Assembly (NCBI RefSeq): GCF_004796535.1
Contig: NZ_SPHY01000004.1
Span: 169,180 to 233,179 of the forward strand
Direction: 5' to 3'
DNA from: Sphingomonas flavalba
GTDB taxonomy: Bacteria > Pseudomonadota > Alphaproteobacteria > Sphingomonadales > Sphingomonadaceae
Length of the DNA stretch: 64,000 bases
Position numbers and translations under genes: made by a program. The notes beneath the pieces were generated by a model, which made no database searches, had not been told where the DNA came from, and saw only the letters and a program-made list of their open reading frames with translations. Positions 28,002 through 37,000 of the stretch are shown here, in pieces (positions within the stretch are counted from its first letter, which is position 1; each line of letters begins with the position of its first letter).

Positions 28002-28241
28002 ATGGCCAACATCAAGGTGCTGCTGCCGCAATTCGGCATGGGCATGCAGGACGCCGACATCGTGCGCTGGCTGAAAGCGGTGGGCGACCCCGTCGAGGCC
28101 GGCGAGCCGCTGGTCGAGGTGGAGGCGGCGAAGACCAACGTCGAGGTGCCCGCGCCCGGCAGCGGCACGTTGAGCGAGATACTGGCGGCGGAGGGCGATA
28201 CCGTCGCGGTGCGCAGCCATATCGCCACCATCGTCGCCTGA
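28002..28241 (+). CDS. Free-standing lipoyl-domain carrier protein
   Basis: Only 79 residues, forming one complete lipoyl/biotinyl domain: LLPQFGMGMQDADIVRWLKAVGDPV, then EVEAAKTNVEVPAP with the modifiable lysine K44 at the hairpin turn, and ATIVA at the end. The usual ETDKA is EAAKT here. There is no peripheral-subunit binding or acyltransferase domain, unlike a normal E2. GGAGG lies before the ATG, 12 bases after E1 beta, so it must be the acyl or electron carrier for that E1. E2 and E3 are absent from the operon; an lpdA and a PDH E2 lie 34 kb away. Confidence 0.9.
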   Translation: MANIKVLLPQFGMGMQDADIVRWLKAVGDPVEAGEPLVEVEAAKTNVEVPAPGSGTLSEILAAEGDTVAVRSHIATIVA

Positions 28242-28242
28242 C

Positions 28243-30243
28243 ATGCGGCGCTGGGGCCACCGCCAGACGCTGCTGGCCCTGGCGCTGCTGCTGGTCATCG
28301 GCGGGGCGGTGGGATGGACGCTCACCCATCCGCCCCTCCCCCCGCTCGTCATCCCCACCGACACGCCGGCGGAAACGCGGTGGGATCAATGGGGCGCGAC
28401 GGCAGGCGGTTCACGCTACACGGAAGCCGCGCAGATCACGCCAGGCAACGCCATGCATCTGGAAGTGGCGTGGCGCTATTCCACCGGCGAGCTTGGCCGG
28501 CGACCGGAATCCATGCTGGCCAACAGCAGCAGCGAGACAACGCCGATCCTTGCCGCCGGGGCACTGATAACCTGTACGCCGTTTGCGCGCGTGATTGCCC
28601 TCGATCCGGCGACAGGGCGGGAGAAGTGGGTGTTCGATTCGGACATCGACCCGACGCTGCGCATACCCGATCAATATGTCTGCCGCGGCGTGTCCCAGTG
28701 GCACGCCGCCGACCAGCCGCCCGGCACCGCCTGCGCGACGCGGCTGTTCCTCGCCACCGTCGATATGCGGCTGATCGCGCTCGACGCCGCAACCGGGCGG
28801 CCGTGCGCCGACTTCGGCACCAACGGCACCGTGCGGATCGATCCGGGACCAGTGCATCATCCTGGTGAGGTGAAGCTCGCCGGCCCGGCGGCGATCGTGC
28901 GGGACACCGTCGTCATCGGCACCATGGTGCTCGACAATGTCCGTGCGCAGGCGCCGCGCGGCATCGTCCGCGCTTTCGATGCCCGCACCGGCCGCGAGCG
29001 CTGGACCTTCGACCCGGTGCCGCGCGACGGGGGGCCGGATCGAGACTGGCACGGAGACAGCCGTCGCACCGCTGGGGCGGCCAATGTCTGGTCCGTGATC
29101 GCCGCCGACCCCGTGCTCGACATGGTCTACCTGCCGACATCGAGTGCGGCCCCGGACTATTATGGCGGGCTGCGCCCCGGCGACAATCGCCATGCCAACA
29201 GCGTCGTCGCCCTCGATGGCAGCACCGGCCGGCTGGTGTGGGCGCAGCAATTGGTCCACCACGACATCTGGGATTACGATACGCCGGCGCAGCCGACACT
29301 GGTCGACATCGACCGGGATGACACGCGCGTTCCGGCGCTGGTCCAGCCGACCAAGCAGGGCTTTCTGTTCGTGTTCGACCGCCGTGACGGGCGCCCGCTG
29401 TTCCCGATCGACGAAGTGCCGGTGCCGCAGGGCGGGGCGCCGGGCGAGTGGCTGTCGCCGACCCAGCCGCGCCCACGCCTGCCCAGGCCGATCGCCCCGC
29501 AGGCACTGAGCGCGGACGATGCCTGGGGCTTCACCCCGTGGGACCGGGCGAAATGCCGGGCGCTGATCGGCCGCTATCGCTCGGAGGGCCTATTCACGCC
29601 GATCTCGACCCAGGGCACCATCACCTATCCGGCCGCCTCCGGCGGCGCCAACTGGGGATCCGGCGCGGTCGATCCGCAACGGCAGATCTATTACATCAAC
29701 ACCAGCCGCGTCGCGTCGGTAATTACCCTGCGCAAGCGCGCGGCGGAGGCTGGCGGATCGGTCAAGCTCTCGGCCACCGAGGATGTCTCGCCGATGGCGG
29801 GTACGCCCTATGAGGTGAAGCGCGAGTGGCTGCTGTCGCCGCTGGGGGCGCCGTGCACGCCGCCGCCATGGGGCGGGCTCACCGCAATCGATCTGCGTAC
29901 CGGCAAGACCTTGTGGGACGTGCCGCTCGGCACGATCAACGACCGCGCGCCGATACCGCTACCGTTCGACCTGACCTATGGCACCCCGAATATCGGCGGC
30001 CCCGTCGCGACACGCGGCGGCGTGCTGTTCATCGCCGCGTCGATGGACCGTTACCTGCGGGCCTTCGACATGCACAACGGCCGCGAGTTATGGCGGGACC
30101 GACTGCCCGGCGGCAGCCAGACGACGCCAATGACCTACACGACCGGGGGCCGCCAGTACGTCGTGATCGCGACCGGCCAGCATCTGTGGTTCCAGACGCC
30201 GCGCGCCGACCAGATCATCGCCTACGCCTTGCCGATGAAATGA
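28243..30243 (+). CDS. Membrane-anchored PQQ-dependent dehydrogenase (glucose/quinate dehydrogenase family)
   Basis: A 666-residue quinoprotein with one N-terminal transmembrane anchor (LLALALLLVIGGAVGW) and a periplasmic eight-bladed propeller. The blocks CTPFARVIALDPATG, YVCRGVSQWHA and especially LVHHDIWDYDTPAQPTLVDI match the mGDH/quinate dehydrogenase family that oxidises sugars, cyclitols or polyols and reduces ubiquinone. Typical members have four or five transmembrane helices and about 800 residues, so this is a short-anchor form. It starts 2 bases after the lipoyl gene stop and its end overlaps the convergent TetR gene by 22 bases. PQQ synthesis genes are not in the window. Confidence 0.88.
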   Translation: MRRWGHRQTLLALALLLVIGGAVGWTLTHPPLPPLVIPTDTPAETRWDQWGATAGGSRYTEAAQITPGNAMHLEVAWRYSTGELGRRPESMLANSSSETTPILAAGALITCTPFARVIALDPATGREKWVFDSDIDPTLRIPDQYVCRGVSQWHAADQPPGTACATRLFLATVDMRLIALDAATGRPCADFGTNGTVRIDPGPVHHPGEVKLAGPAAIVRDTVVIGTMVLDNVRAQAPRGIVRAFDARTGRERWTFDPVPRDGGPDRDWHGDSRRTAGAANVWSVIAADPVLDMVYLPTSSAAPDYYGGLRPGDNRHANSVVALDGSTGRLVWAQQLVHHDIWDYDTPAQPTLVDIDRDDTRVPALVQPTKQGFLFVFDRRDGRPLFPIDEVPVPQGGAPGEWLSPTQPRPRLPRPIAPQALSADDAWGFTPWDRAKCRALIGRYRSEGLFTPISTQGTITYPAASGGANWGSGAVDPQRQIYYINTSRVASVITLRKRAAEAGGSVKLSATEDVSPMAGTPYEVKREWLLSPLGAPCTPPPWGGLTAIDLRTGKTLWDVPLGTINDRAPIPLPFDLTYGTPNIGGPVATRGGVLFIAASMDRYLRAFDMHNGRELWRDRLPGGSQTTPMTYTTGGRQYVVIATGQHLWFQTPRADQIIAYALPMK

Positions 30244-30986
30244 TCGCCGGCATCGCGCTCAGTCCGGTTGGTCGAGGCGGCGGCACCGATCGGGCTCATC
30301 CCCAGAGCGCGGTGCTTTTCGGTCAGCAAGGCGACATAGCGGGCGTGCTCGTCGCCGCGCAGCGTCACTATCGCGCTTTTCAGGAAATTGGCGTGCAGTT
30401 CCAGCCGGCAGGCGGCGCTGTCGGCCCGACCGGTCGCCCAGCGATGATAGATGACGAACTCGGTTGCCACATGCTCCTGCGCAATGCGTTCCAGGTCCAG
30501 TTCGGAACGGCAGTTGCCGGCTAGAATCTCCTCGTCCATCCAGTTGCGAAAGCGATTATAGGCGACGGATCCCAATTCCCGGTTGGCCGCCGGGCGTTGC
30601 TCCGCCGAGAAGAAGAAGTCGATGACGGTGCACGCATAGAGCGCGTCGCGCTCCATTTCCGACACCATCCAGTCCAGCTCCTCAAAAACGACATCGATCG
30701 TGTACGTCTTCGCGCGGCTGGCGATATGCGCGCGAACCTCGCGCAATCGCTCGGCTACCGTGGCGAAGATCACGCCTTCCTTGTCGCCGAACAGGCGATA
30801 GAGAGTCCTGGGTGCGACATCCGCCTGGCGGCTCAGCCGTTCGATGGTCAACGCATGAACGCCGCCTTCGCCAAGGATGTGATGCGCGCGCTCGATGATC
30901 CTCTGGCGCCTTTCGGTCATCCCGGCGCTGCTGTATTTGCGGCGCGCTGGTTTGACCGCACTCCCACTGCCGACTGTTTCCACCAT
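30222..30986 (-). CDS. TetR/AcrR family transcriptional regulator
   Basis: A 254-residue regulator. The helix-turn-helix is in the N-terminal part (RQRIIERAHHILGEGG then LTIERLSRQADVAPRTLYRLFGDKEGVIF); the rest is the ligand-binding helical domain. It is convergent with the catabolic operon and overlaps its last gene by 22 bases, so it is the best candidate regulator of the island, with a pathway metabolite as effector. Alternative start at the internal MTERRQ would remove 22 residues. Confidence 0.9.
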   Translation of the reverse strand: MVETVGSGSAVKPARRKYSSAGMTERRQRIIERAHHILGEGGVHALTIERLSRQADVAPRTLYRLFGDKEGVIFATVAERLREVRAHIASRAKTYTIDVVFEELDWMVSEMERDALYACTVIDFFFSAEQRPAANRELGSVAYNRFRNWMDEEILAGNCRSELDLERIAQEHVATEFVIYHRWATGRADSAACRLELHANFLKSAIVTLRGDEHARYVALLTEKHRALGMSPIGAAASTNRTERDAGDHFIGKA

Positions 30987-30992
30987 GTCGGT

Positions 30993-31003
30993 GCGTTATA
31001 CGC
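30993..31003. promoter_or_regulatory. Possible TetR autoregulatory operator
   Basis: A perfect GCGT-TAT-ACGC inverted repeat lies 6 bases before the TetR start codon, where a repressor could block its own expression. It is short, and I found no matching copy upstream of the receptor or the operon, so this is weak. Confidence 0.3.
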
Positions 31004-31103
31004 CGGCGCCCCGGAAATATACCGCCATCGTCGCCTTATGACCAATATCGCGGGCGGCGCCCAACCGAAGCGCGCATCGGCCCAAAGTCCGCATTGCATA
31101 AAT

Positions 31104-31118
31104 GTTCACTATATGTTC
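31104..31118 (+). promoter_or_regulatory. SOS (LexA) box, alphaproteobacterial type
   Basis: GTTC-ACTATAT-GTTC is an exact match to the GTTC-N7-GTTC LexA operator of alphaproteobacteria. It ends 10 bases before the ATG at 31129 of the radical SAM gene and sits in the only AT-rich stretch of that intergenic region, where a repressor would cover the promoter. Confidence 0.75.
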
Positions 31119-31128
31119 TTATTTCGCC

Positions 31129-32196
31129 ATGCTCCGGAGCAAAAGTCGCGGCGCGACCAGCAACCAGACCAGTGTTCGTTTCAACCTGCCTGAACGACAG
31201 GCGGATGGCGACTGGCTGGATGCCCGCGATACGATCGATGGAGAACCGGGCAAGCTCCGCACAACCGTTACGGTGGAACATCCCAAAACCATCATCAACC
31301 GTAACCGTTCTCCCGACATCCCGTTCGACCGCTCGATCAACCCCTATCGCGGCTGCGAGCATGGTTGCATCTATTGTTTCGCGCGGCCGAGCCATGCCTG
31401 GCACGACCTGTCGCCCGGCATCGATTTCGAAACGCGGCTGTTTGCCAAGCCGGATGCAGCGCGGCTGCTGCGCGCGGAGCTGGCGAAGCCGGGATACAAG
31501 CCGGCGCCGATCGCGATGGGAACCAACACCGACCCCTATCAGCCGATCGAGGCGACGTGGAAGATCACCCGCGCCATCGTCGCCCTGCTCGCCGAGACGC
31601 GCCACCCGCTCAGCATCACCACCAAGTCGGACCGGGTGGTGCGCGACATCGACCTGCTGGCGCGGATGGCGGAATATCAACTGGTTGGCGTCGCCCTGTC
31701 GGTCACCTCGCTCGACCCGCGCATCGCGATGACGCTGGAGCCGCGCGCGCCGCACCCGGAAAAGCGGCTGGCGGCGGTCAAGGCGCTCGCCGCCGCCGGG
31801 GTGCCCGCCTATGTGTCGATCGCGCCGGTCATCCCCGGCATCACCGACCATGAGCTTGAACATCTGGTCGCGCGGACGGCGGAGGCGGGCGCGCGCGGCG
31901 TGTCGTTTATTCCGGTGCGGCTGCCGTTCGAGGTGGCACCGCTGTTCCGCGCCTGGCTCGATACGCATTTTCCCGATCGTGCGGCGAAGGTGATGGCAAC
32001 GATCCAGGCGATGCGCGGCGGCCGCGACAACGATCCGCGCTTCTTCGACCGGATGCGCGGGCACGGACCCTATGCCGACCTGCTGCGCACCCGCTTTCAC
32101 ATCGCCGCGCGCAAGCACGGCCTGAACCGCGAGCGGATCGTGCTGCGCAACGACCTGTTCCGGCCGCCGGAAGGGGCGCAGCTGCGGCTGCTGTAA
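31129..32196 (+). CDS. PA0069-type radical SAM protein (SplB-like), predicted SOS gene
   Basis: A 355-residue radical SAM enzyme with the cluster-binding motif CEHGCIYC near residue 80, preceded by SINPYRG and followed by GTNTDPYQPIE and SITTKSDRVVRDIDLL. PA0069-family proteins are related to spore photoproduct lyase, a DNA repair enzyme, but have not been clearly assigned. The ATG at 31129 is preferred to one at 31102 because the earlier one lies inside the LexA box and family conservation begins right after the later one. Neither has a clear ribosome site. Divergent from the TetR gene. Confidence 0.86.
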   Translation: MLRSKSRGATSNQTSVRFNLPERQADGDWLDARDTIDGEPGKLRTTVTVEHPKTIINRNRSPDIPFDRSINPYRGCEHGCIYCFARPSHAWHDLSPGIDFETRLFAKPDAARLLRAELAKPGYKPAPIAMGTNTDPYQPIEATWKITRAIVALLAETRHPLSITTKSDRVVRDIDLLARMAEYQLVGVALSVTSLDPRIAMTLEPRAPHPEKRLAAVKALAAAGVPAYVSIAPVIPGITDHELEHLVARTAEAGARGVSFIPVRLPFEVAPLFRAWLDTHFPDRAAKVMATIQAMRGGRDNDPRFFDRMRGHGPYADLLRTRFHIAARKHGLNRERIVLRNDLFRPPEGAQLRLL

Positions 32197-32205
32197 GGCC
32201 CCCCA

Positions 32206-32292
32206 GTGCTCCTGCGAAAGCAGGAGCCCATGGGCGCCCGTGAGCGTTTCGTGGTCAGGCTATATTCTGGGCTCCTGCTTTCGCAGGAGCAC
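32206..32292. repeat. Perfect 25-bp inverted repeat made of two GAAA-loop hairpins
   Basis: The arms at 32206-32230 and 32268-32292 are exact reverse complements with a 37-base spacer. Each arm alone folds as an 8-bp stem (GCTCCTGC/GCAGGAGC) capped by GAAA (or TTTC). It begins 10 bases after the radical SAM stop. The design is that of a REP/BIME-like doublet and parallels the elements at 865 and 61574. Confidence 0.85.
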
Positions 32293-32318
32293 GGCTCTCC
32301 CCGGCACTCCCGCACTGC

Positions 32319-32355
32319 GGATTGCCGCGCCCCCGCGGGGGGCTCGCAATGACGG
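32319..32355 (-). repeat. Dispersed palindromic repeat, copy 1
   Basis: On the minus strand this reads CCGTCATTGCGAGC, a CCCC/GGGG hairpin, then GCGCGGCAATCC. It matches the element at 61615-61649 except for the hairpin loop. Both copies are intergenic, just beyond another hairpin repeat. This motif type is a common dispersed repeat in alphaproteobacterial genomes. Confidence 0.85.
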
Positions 32356-32374
32356 CTCCGTTCGGCGGACCGGA

Positions 32375-33973
32375 TCAGGCGACCTTTAGCTGGTAATCCT
32401 TATACTGGGCGCGCAGCGCGGTCTTCAGCAGCTTGCCGGTCGCGGTATGGGGCAGCTCATCGACGAAGGCGATCTCGTCGGGCAGCCACCATTTGGCGAC
32501 CCGACCGGCGAGGAAGGCGATAATCTCCGCCTCCGTCACCGTCGCGCCGGGCTTGCGGACGACAAGCAACAGCGGCCGTTCGTCCCATTTCGGGTGGTAG
32601 ACGCCGATCGCCGCCGCCTCGGCCACGCCGGGGCAGTCGACCGCGGCATTCTCCAGATCGACCGAGCTGATCCATTCGCCGCCGGACTTGATCACGTCCT
32701 TCGACCGGTCGGTGATCTGCATCGTCCCGTTCGGGTGGAGCACCGCGACGTCGCCGGTGTCGAACCAGCCGTCGGCGTCGATCGCCGGGCCGGTCTCGTC
32801 GCGAAAATAGCGCTCGATCACCCAGGGCCCGCGCACCTGCAGGCGACCGGAACTGGCGCCGTCGCGCGGCTGGACCACGCCGTCGTCGTCGACGACGCGC
32901 AGCTCGACGCCGAACGGCACCCGACCCTGGCGCACAACCTGGTTCACCCGCGCCTCGAAATCCAGGTCGTCCCAGTCATGGCTGGGCGCGCCGCAGGTGC
33001 CGATCGGCGAGGTTTCCGTCATCCCCCAGGCATGGCCGACGCGGATGCCCATCTTCATCAGCCGCTCGATCATCATCCGTGGCGCCGCCGAGCCGCCGAT
33101 CGTCACCAGTTGCAGGTGCTGCGGCACCTCCCCCGTCTCGTCGATATGCTTGAACATCGCCAGCCACACCGTCGGCACCCCGGCGGAATGGGTGACCTTT
33201 TCCCGGTTCATCAGCAGGCACAGCACCTTGGGATCGTTGACCGCCGAACAGACCAGCTTCACCCCGGCCATCGGCGCCGCGAACGGCAGGCCCCAGGCGG
33301 CGGCGTGGAACATCGGCACGATCGGCAGCGCCACCGCACGCGGCGACAGATCGAACACCGCCGGCGACATCTCGGTCATCGCGTGGAGCACGGTCGAGCG
33401 GTGGTTATAGAGTACCCCTTTCGGGTTGCCGGTGGTGCCCGACGTGTAGCAGAGCATGCATGGCTCGCGCTCCGGCCCCTCGACCCAGGCGTAATCGCCG
33501 TCCTCCGCCGCGATCAGGCTTTCGAAGCCGTCGGTGCCGGCCGGCGGGTCGAAGCAGATGAAATGCTCGATCGTGGTGAGTTGCGGCCGCAGTCGGTCGA
33601 CCAGCGGCTGGAAAGCACGATCGTAGAACAGCGCCCGGTCGCCGGCATGGTTGGCGATATAGACGATCTGCTCGTCGAACAGGCGCGGGTTGATCGTGTG
33701 GATCACGCCACCCATGCCGATCGCGCCGTACCAGGCGACGATGTGACGGCCATGGTTCATCGCCAGCGTCGCGATCCGGTCGCCCGGCTTCATCCCCAGC
33801 CGCTCCAGCGCCTGCGCCAGCCGCCGCGCGTCGCGGTGGATGCCAGCCCAGTCGGTGTGGGTTTCCTGCCCGTCGGCCCAGTAGGTGACGACTTCCCGCT
33901 CGCCATGCTCGCGCGCGGCATGGTCGATGATCCGCGGCACACGCAGTTCGAATTCCTGCATTCCGCCCAGCAT
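32375..33973 (-). CDS. Fatty acyl-CoA ligase (AMP-forming)
   Basis: A 532-residue acyl-adenylate-forming enzyme. The P-loop-like motif [19 protein letters not shown], the A5-type block [14 protein letters not shown], the A7/A8 region [12 protein letters not shown] and [16 protein letters not shown], and the C-terminal lysine motif [12 protein letters not shown] are all there. The overall pattern is that of medium- or long-chain fatty acid-CoA ligases. The ATG at 33973 is favoured because GGAGGAG lies just before it; an upstream ATG at 33985 contains that ribosome site. It stands alone between a repeat zone and dnaE. Confidence 0.92.
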   Translation of the reverse strand: MLGGMQEFELRVPRIIDHAAREHGEREVVTYWADGQETHTDWAGIHRDARRLAQALERLGMKPGDRIATLAMNHGRHIVAWYGAIGMGGVIHTINPRLFDEQIVYIANHAGDRALFYDRAFQPLVDRLRPQLTTIEHFICFDPPAGTDGFESLIAAEDGDYAWVEGPEREPCMLCYTSGTTGNPKGVLYNHRSTVLHAMTEMSPAVFDLSPRAVALPIVPMFHAAAWGLPFAAPMAGVKLVCSAVNDPKVLCLLMNREKVTHSAGVPTVWLAMFKHIDETGEVPQHLQLVTIGGSAAPRMMIERLMKMGIRVGHAWGMTETSPIGTCGAPSHDWDDLDFEARVNQVVRQGRVPFGVELRVVDDDGVVQPRDGASSGRLQVRGPWVIERYFRDETGPAIDADGWFDTGDVAVLHPNGTMQITDRSKDVIKSGGEWISSVDLENAAVDCPGVAEAAAIGVYHPKWDERPLLLVVRKPGATVTEAEIIAFLAGRVAKWWLPDEIAFVDELPHTATGKLLKTALRAQYKDYQLKVA

Positions 33974-34031
33974 GCTCTCCTCCATCTTATCCGCGCATGG
34001 TCAGGCCTGGGCGCGGGGGAATCAAGAGCAA

Positions 34032-37000
34032 TCAGGATACCAGGGCAAGGCGGGGCGCCTCCGCCGCGCGCAGGGCGGCGTCGGCGACGCCGGGCAGCTT
34101 TTCGACCCGCGCCTGCAATTCGGCATCGAGCAGGAAGTCGCGGCCCAGTCGCAGGGCGACGGCGGTGCCGTCGTCCAGCGCGCCGTGGAGGATCAGCGCG
34201 CCACGCCCGCCGCGCAACGACGAGACCAGCGCCGCCAGCCCGGGCAGCGCCGCCGTGTCGTCGACCGTCACGTGCAGCTCCAGCCGGGCCGATCCGCTCA
34301 GCTGCTCGAACGGCTGGATGCGCTTGACGGTGACGCGCGGGCTGTCCTCACCGGGCTTGCGGTCAAGCTCGACATGCAACAGGCCGCAGCCGCCGTCCTT
34401 GGCCGCCGCCTCCAGCTCCGCCGCGATGCCGTCGTCGAAGCAACTGGCGATGAACTGGCCGGTCGCGTCGGACAGGGTGCACAGCAGATAGCGGCGGCCC
34501 CGCGCCGAGGTGCGCCAGCGCGCATCCTCGACCAGCGCCGCCATCACCGCGCCGGTGCGGCTCGCCTCCTCGCCGGCCGGCTGACCGCACAGCGCGCCGT
34601 AGCTGCGGGCGCTGTGCGCGTCCGCCAGGTGGCGATAGCGGTCGACCGGATGCGCGGAGAAATAGAAGCCGAACGCCTCCTTCTCCTGCGCCATCCGCTC
34701 GGCCAGCGTCCAGACCGCATCGGCAGGCAGGCGGATGCCGGCCGCCGGGCTGGCCGAACCGGCGCCGAATAGCCCGCCCTGCCCGCTGATCCGCGCGTCG
34801 GCGGCGCGGGCGGCCACCGCCAGGACCATCTCCGCCGCCGCATAAGCGCCGGCGCGGGCCGGGACCAGCGCGTCGAACGCGCCGCCGGCGATCAGGCTTT
34901 CGAGCTGGCGCTTGTTCAGCATCTTCGGGTCGACCCGGCCGGCAAAATCGTCGAGCGAGGCGAACGGCCCTGCCGCCGCCCGCTCCGCGACCAGTTGCTC
35001 CATCGCCTTTTCGCCGACGCCCTTCAGCGCGGCGAGCGCGTAGCGGACGGCCAGTCCGTCCCCCCGCTCCTCAACGGTGAACTCGGCCTCGCTGGCGTTG
35101 ATGTCGGGCGGCAGGCAGGGCACACTCATCCGCCGCATATCGTCGACGAAGACGCCCAGCTTGTCGGTCAGCGCCATGTCGTAGCACATCGACGCGGCGA
35201 AGAAGGCATGCGGGTGATGCGCCTTCAGCCACGCCGTCTGGTAGGCGAGCAGGGCGTAGGCGGCGGCGTGGCTCTTGTTGAAACCGTAGCCGGCGAACTT
35301 GTCGATCAAATCGAACAGCTCGTTGGCCTTGTCGGCGTCGATCGCGTTGGCGGCGCAGCCGTCGACGAAGCGCTGGCGCTGGGCGTCCATCTCCGCCTTG
35401 ATCTTCTTGCCCATCGCGCGGCGCAGCAGGTCCGCCTCGCCCAGGCTGTAGCCGGCGAGCACCTGCGCTGCCTGCATCACCTGTTCCTGATAGACGAAGA
35501 TGCCGTAGGTCTCGGCCAGTATCCCCTCGAGCAGCGGGTGAGGATAGGCGATCGCCTCCCGTCCGTTCTTGCGGGCGCCGAACATCGGGATGTTGTCCAT
35601 CGGCCCCGGCCGGTAAAGCGAGACCAGCGCGATGATGTCGCCGAAATTGGTCGGGCGGACGGCGGCGAGGGTCCGGCGCATCCCTTCCGATTCAAGCTGG
35701 AACACGCCGACGGTGTCGCCGCGCTGGAGCAGCTCGTAGACCTGCGCGTCGTCCCACGGCAGGCTGTCCAGATCGACGGCGACGCCGCGTTCCGCGAGGA
35801 TGGTCACCGCCTTCTTCAGCACCGACAGGGTTTTCAGGCCGAGAAAGTCGAATTTCACCAGCCCGGCGCCCTCGACATATTTCATGTCGAACTGGGTGAC
35901 CGGCATGTCGGATCGCGGGTCGCGATAGAGCGGCACCAGCTGCGACAGCGGCCGGTCGCCGATGACGACGCCGGCGGCGTGGGTGGAACTGTGGCGGGGC
36001 AGCCCCTCCAGCTTCTGCGCCAGGTCGAACAGTTGCTTCACCTGCGCGTCGGCTTTGTATTCGGCGGCCAGTTCAGACACCCCGTTCAGCGCGCGCTCCA
36101 GCGTCCACGGGTCGGTCGGGTGGTTGGGCACCAGCTTGGCCAGCCGGTCGACCTGGCCATAGCTCATCTGCAGGACGCGGCCGGTATCCTTCAGCACCGC
36201 CCGCGCCTTCAGCCGCCCGAAGGTGATGATCTGCGCGACATGCTCGCGGCCGTATTTCTCCTGGACGTAGCGGATCACCTCCTCGCGCCGGGTTTCGCAG
36301 AAATCGATGTCGAAGTCCGGCATCGACACGCGTTCGGGATTGAGGAAGCGTTCGAACAGCAGGCCGAGGCGGATCGGGTCGAGGTCGGTGATGGTCAGCG
36401 CCCAGGCGACGACCGATCCGGCGCCGGAGCCGCGCCCCGGCCCGACCGGAATGTCGTGCTGCTTCGCCCATTTGATGAAATCGGCGACGATCAGGAAATA
36501 ACCGGGAAAGCCCATCTGGGTGATGATGTCGATCTCGAATTCCAGCCGGTCGCGATAGGCCTGCCGGTCGATATCGCCGGGCAGCCGGGCCAGCCGCACC
36601 TCCAGCCCGTGGCGGGCGTCCTCGGCCAGCCGCGTCGCCTCGCCCTCGCGGTCGCCGGCAAGGCTGGGCAGGATCGGCTTGCGCTTCGGGGCGGCGACGG
36701 CGCAGCGCTGCGCCACCACCAGCGTGTTGGCGATCGCTTCCGGCAGGTCCTCGAACAGTGCCTTCATCGCCCTGGCCGGCTTCATCCACGCATCCGGCGA
36801 GCTGTGCTTGCGGTCCTCGCTCTCGACGTAGCTGGACGAGGCGATGCACAACATCGCGTCGTGGGCGGCGTGGAACTGCTCGTCGGCGAAGCAGCACGGG
36901 TTGGTCGCGACCAGCGGCAGCTTGCGGCCATAGGCCAGGTTCAGCAGATGCGGCTCCGCCTTGCCCTCGACCTCGTCGAGGCGGCGGACGATCTCGATAT

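Noticed and set aside
25989..28241. Calling the E1 pair and lipoyl protein a complete acetoin dehydrogenase complex
   Set aside because: No E2 acyltransferase, E3 or acoX-type gene is present, and the neighbours differ from known aco operons.
24576..28364. Very long open frame on the minus strand (over 1200 codons) opposite the catabolic operon
   Set aside because: It mirrors the codon periodicity of six well-recognised plus-strand genes with good ribosome sites, has no family motif, and is a typical shadow in very GC-rich DNA. The same applies to long antisense frames at 6569-10945, 34995-37592 and 50126-53074.
32206..32355. CRISPR-like array from clustered short repeats
   Set aside because: There are only inverted hairpin arms and one other repeat, with no direct repeats of fixed length and spacers and no cas genes.
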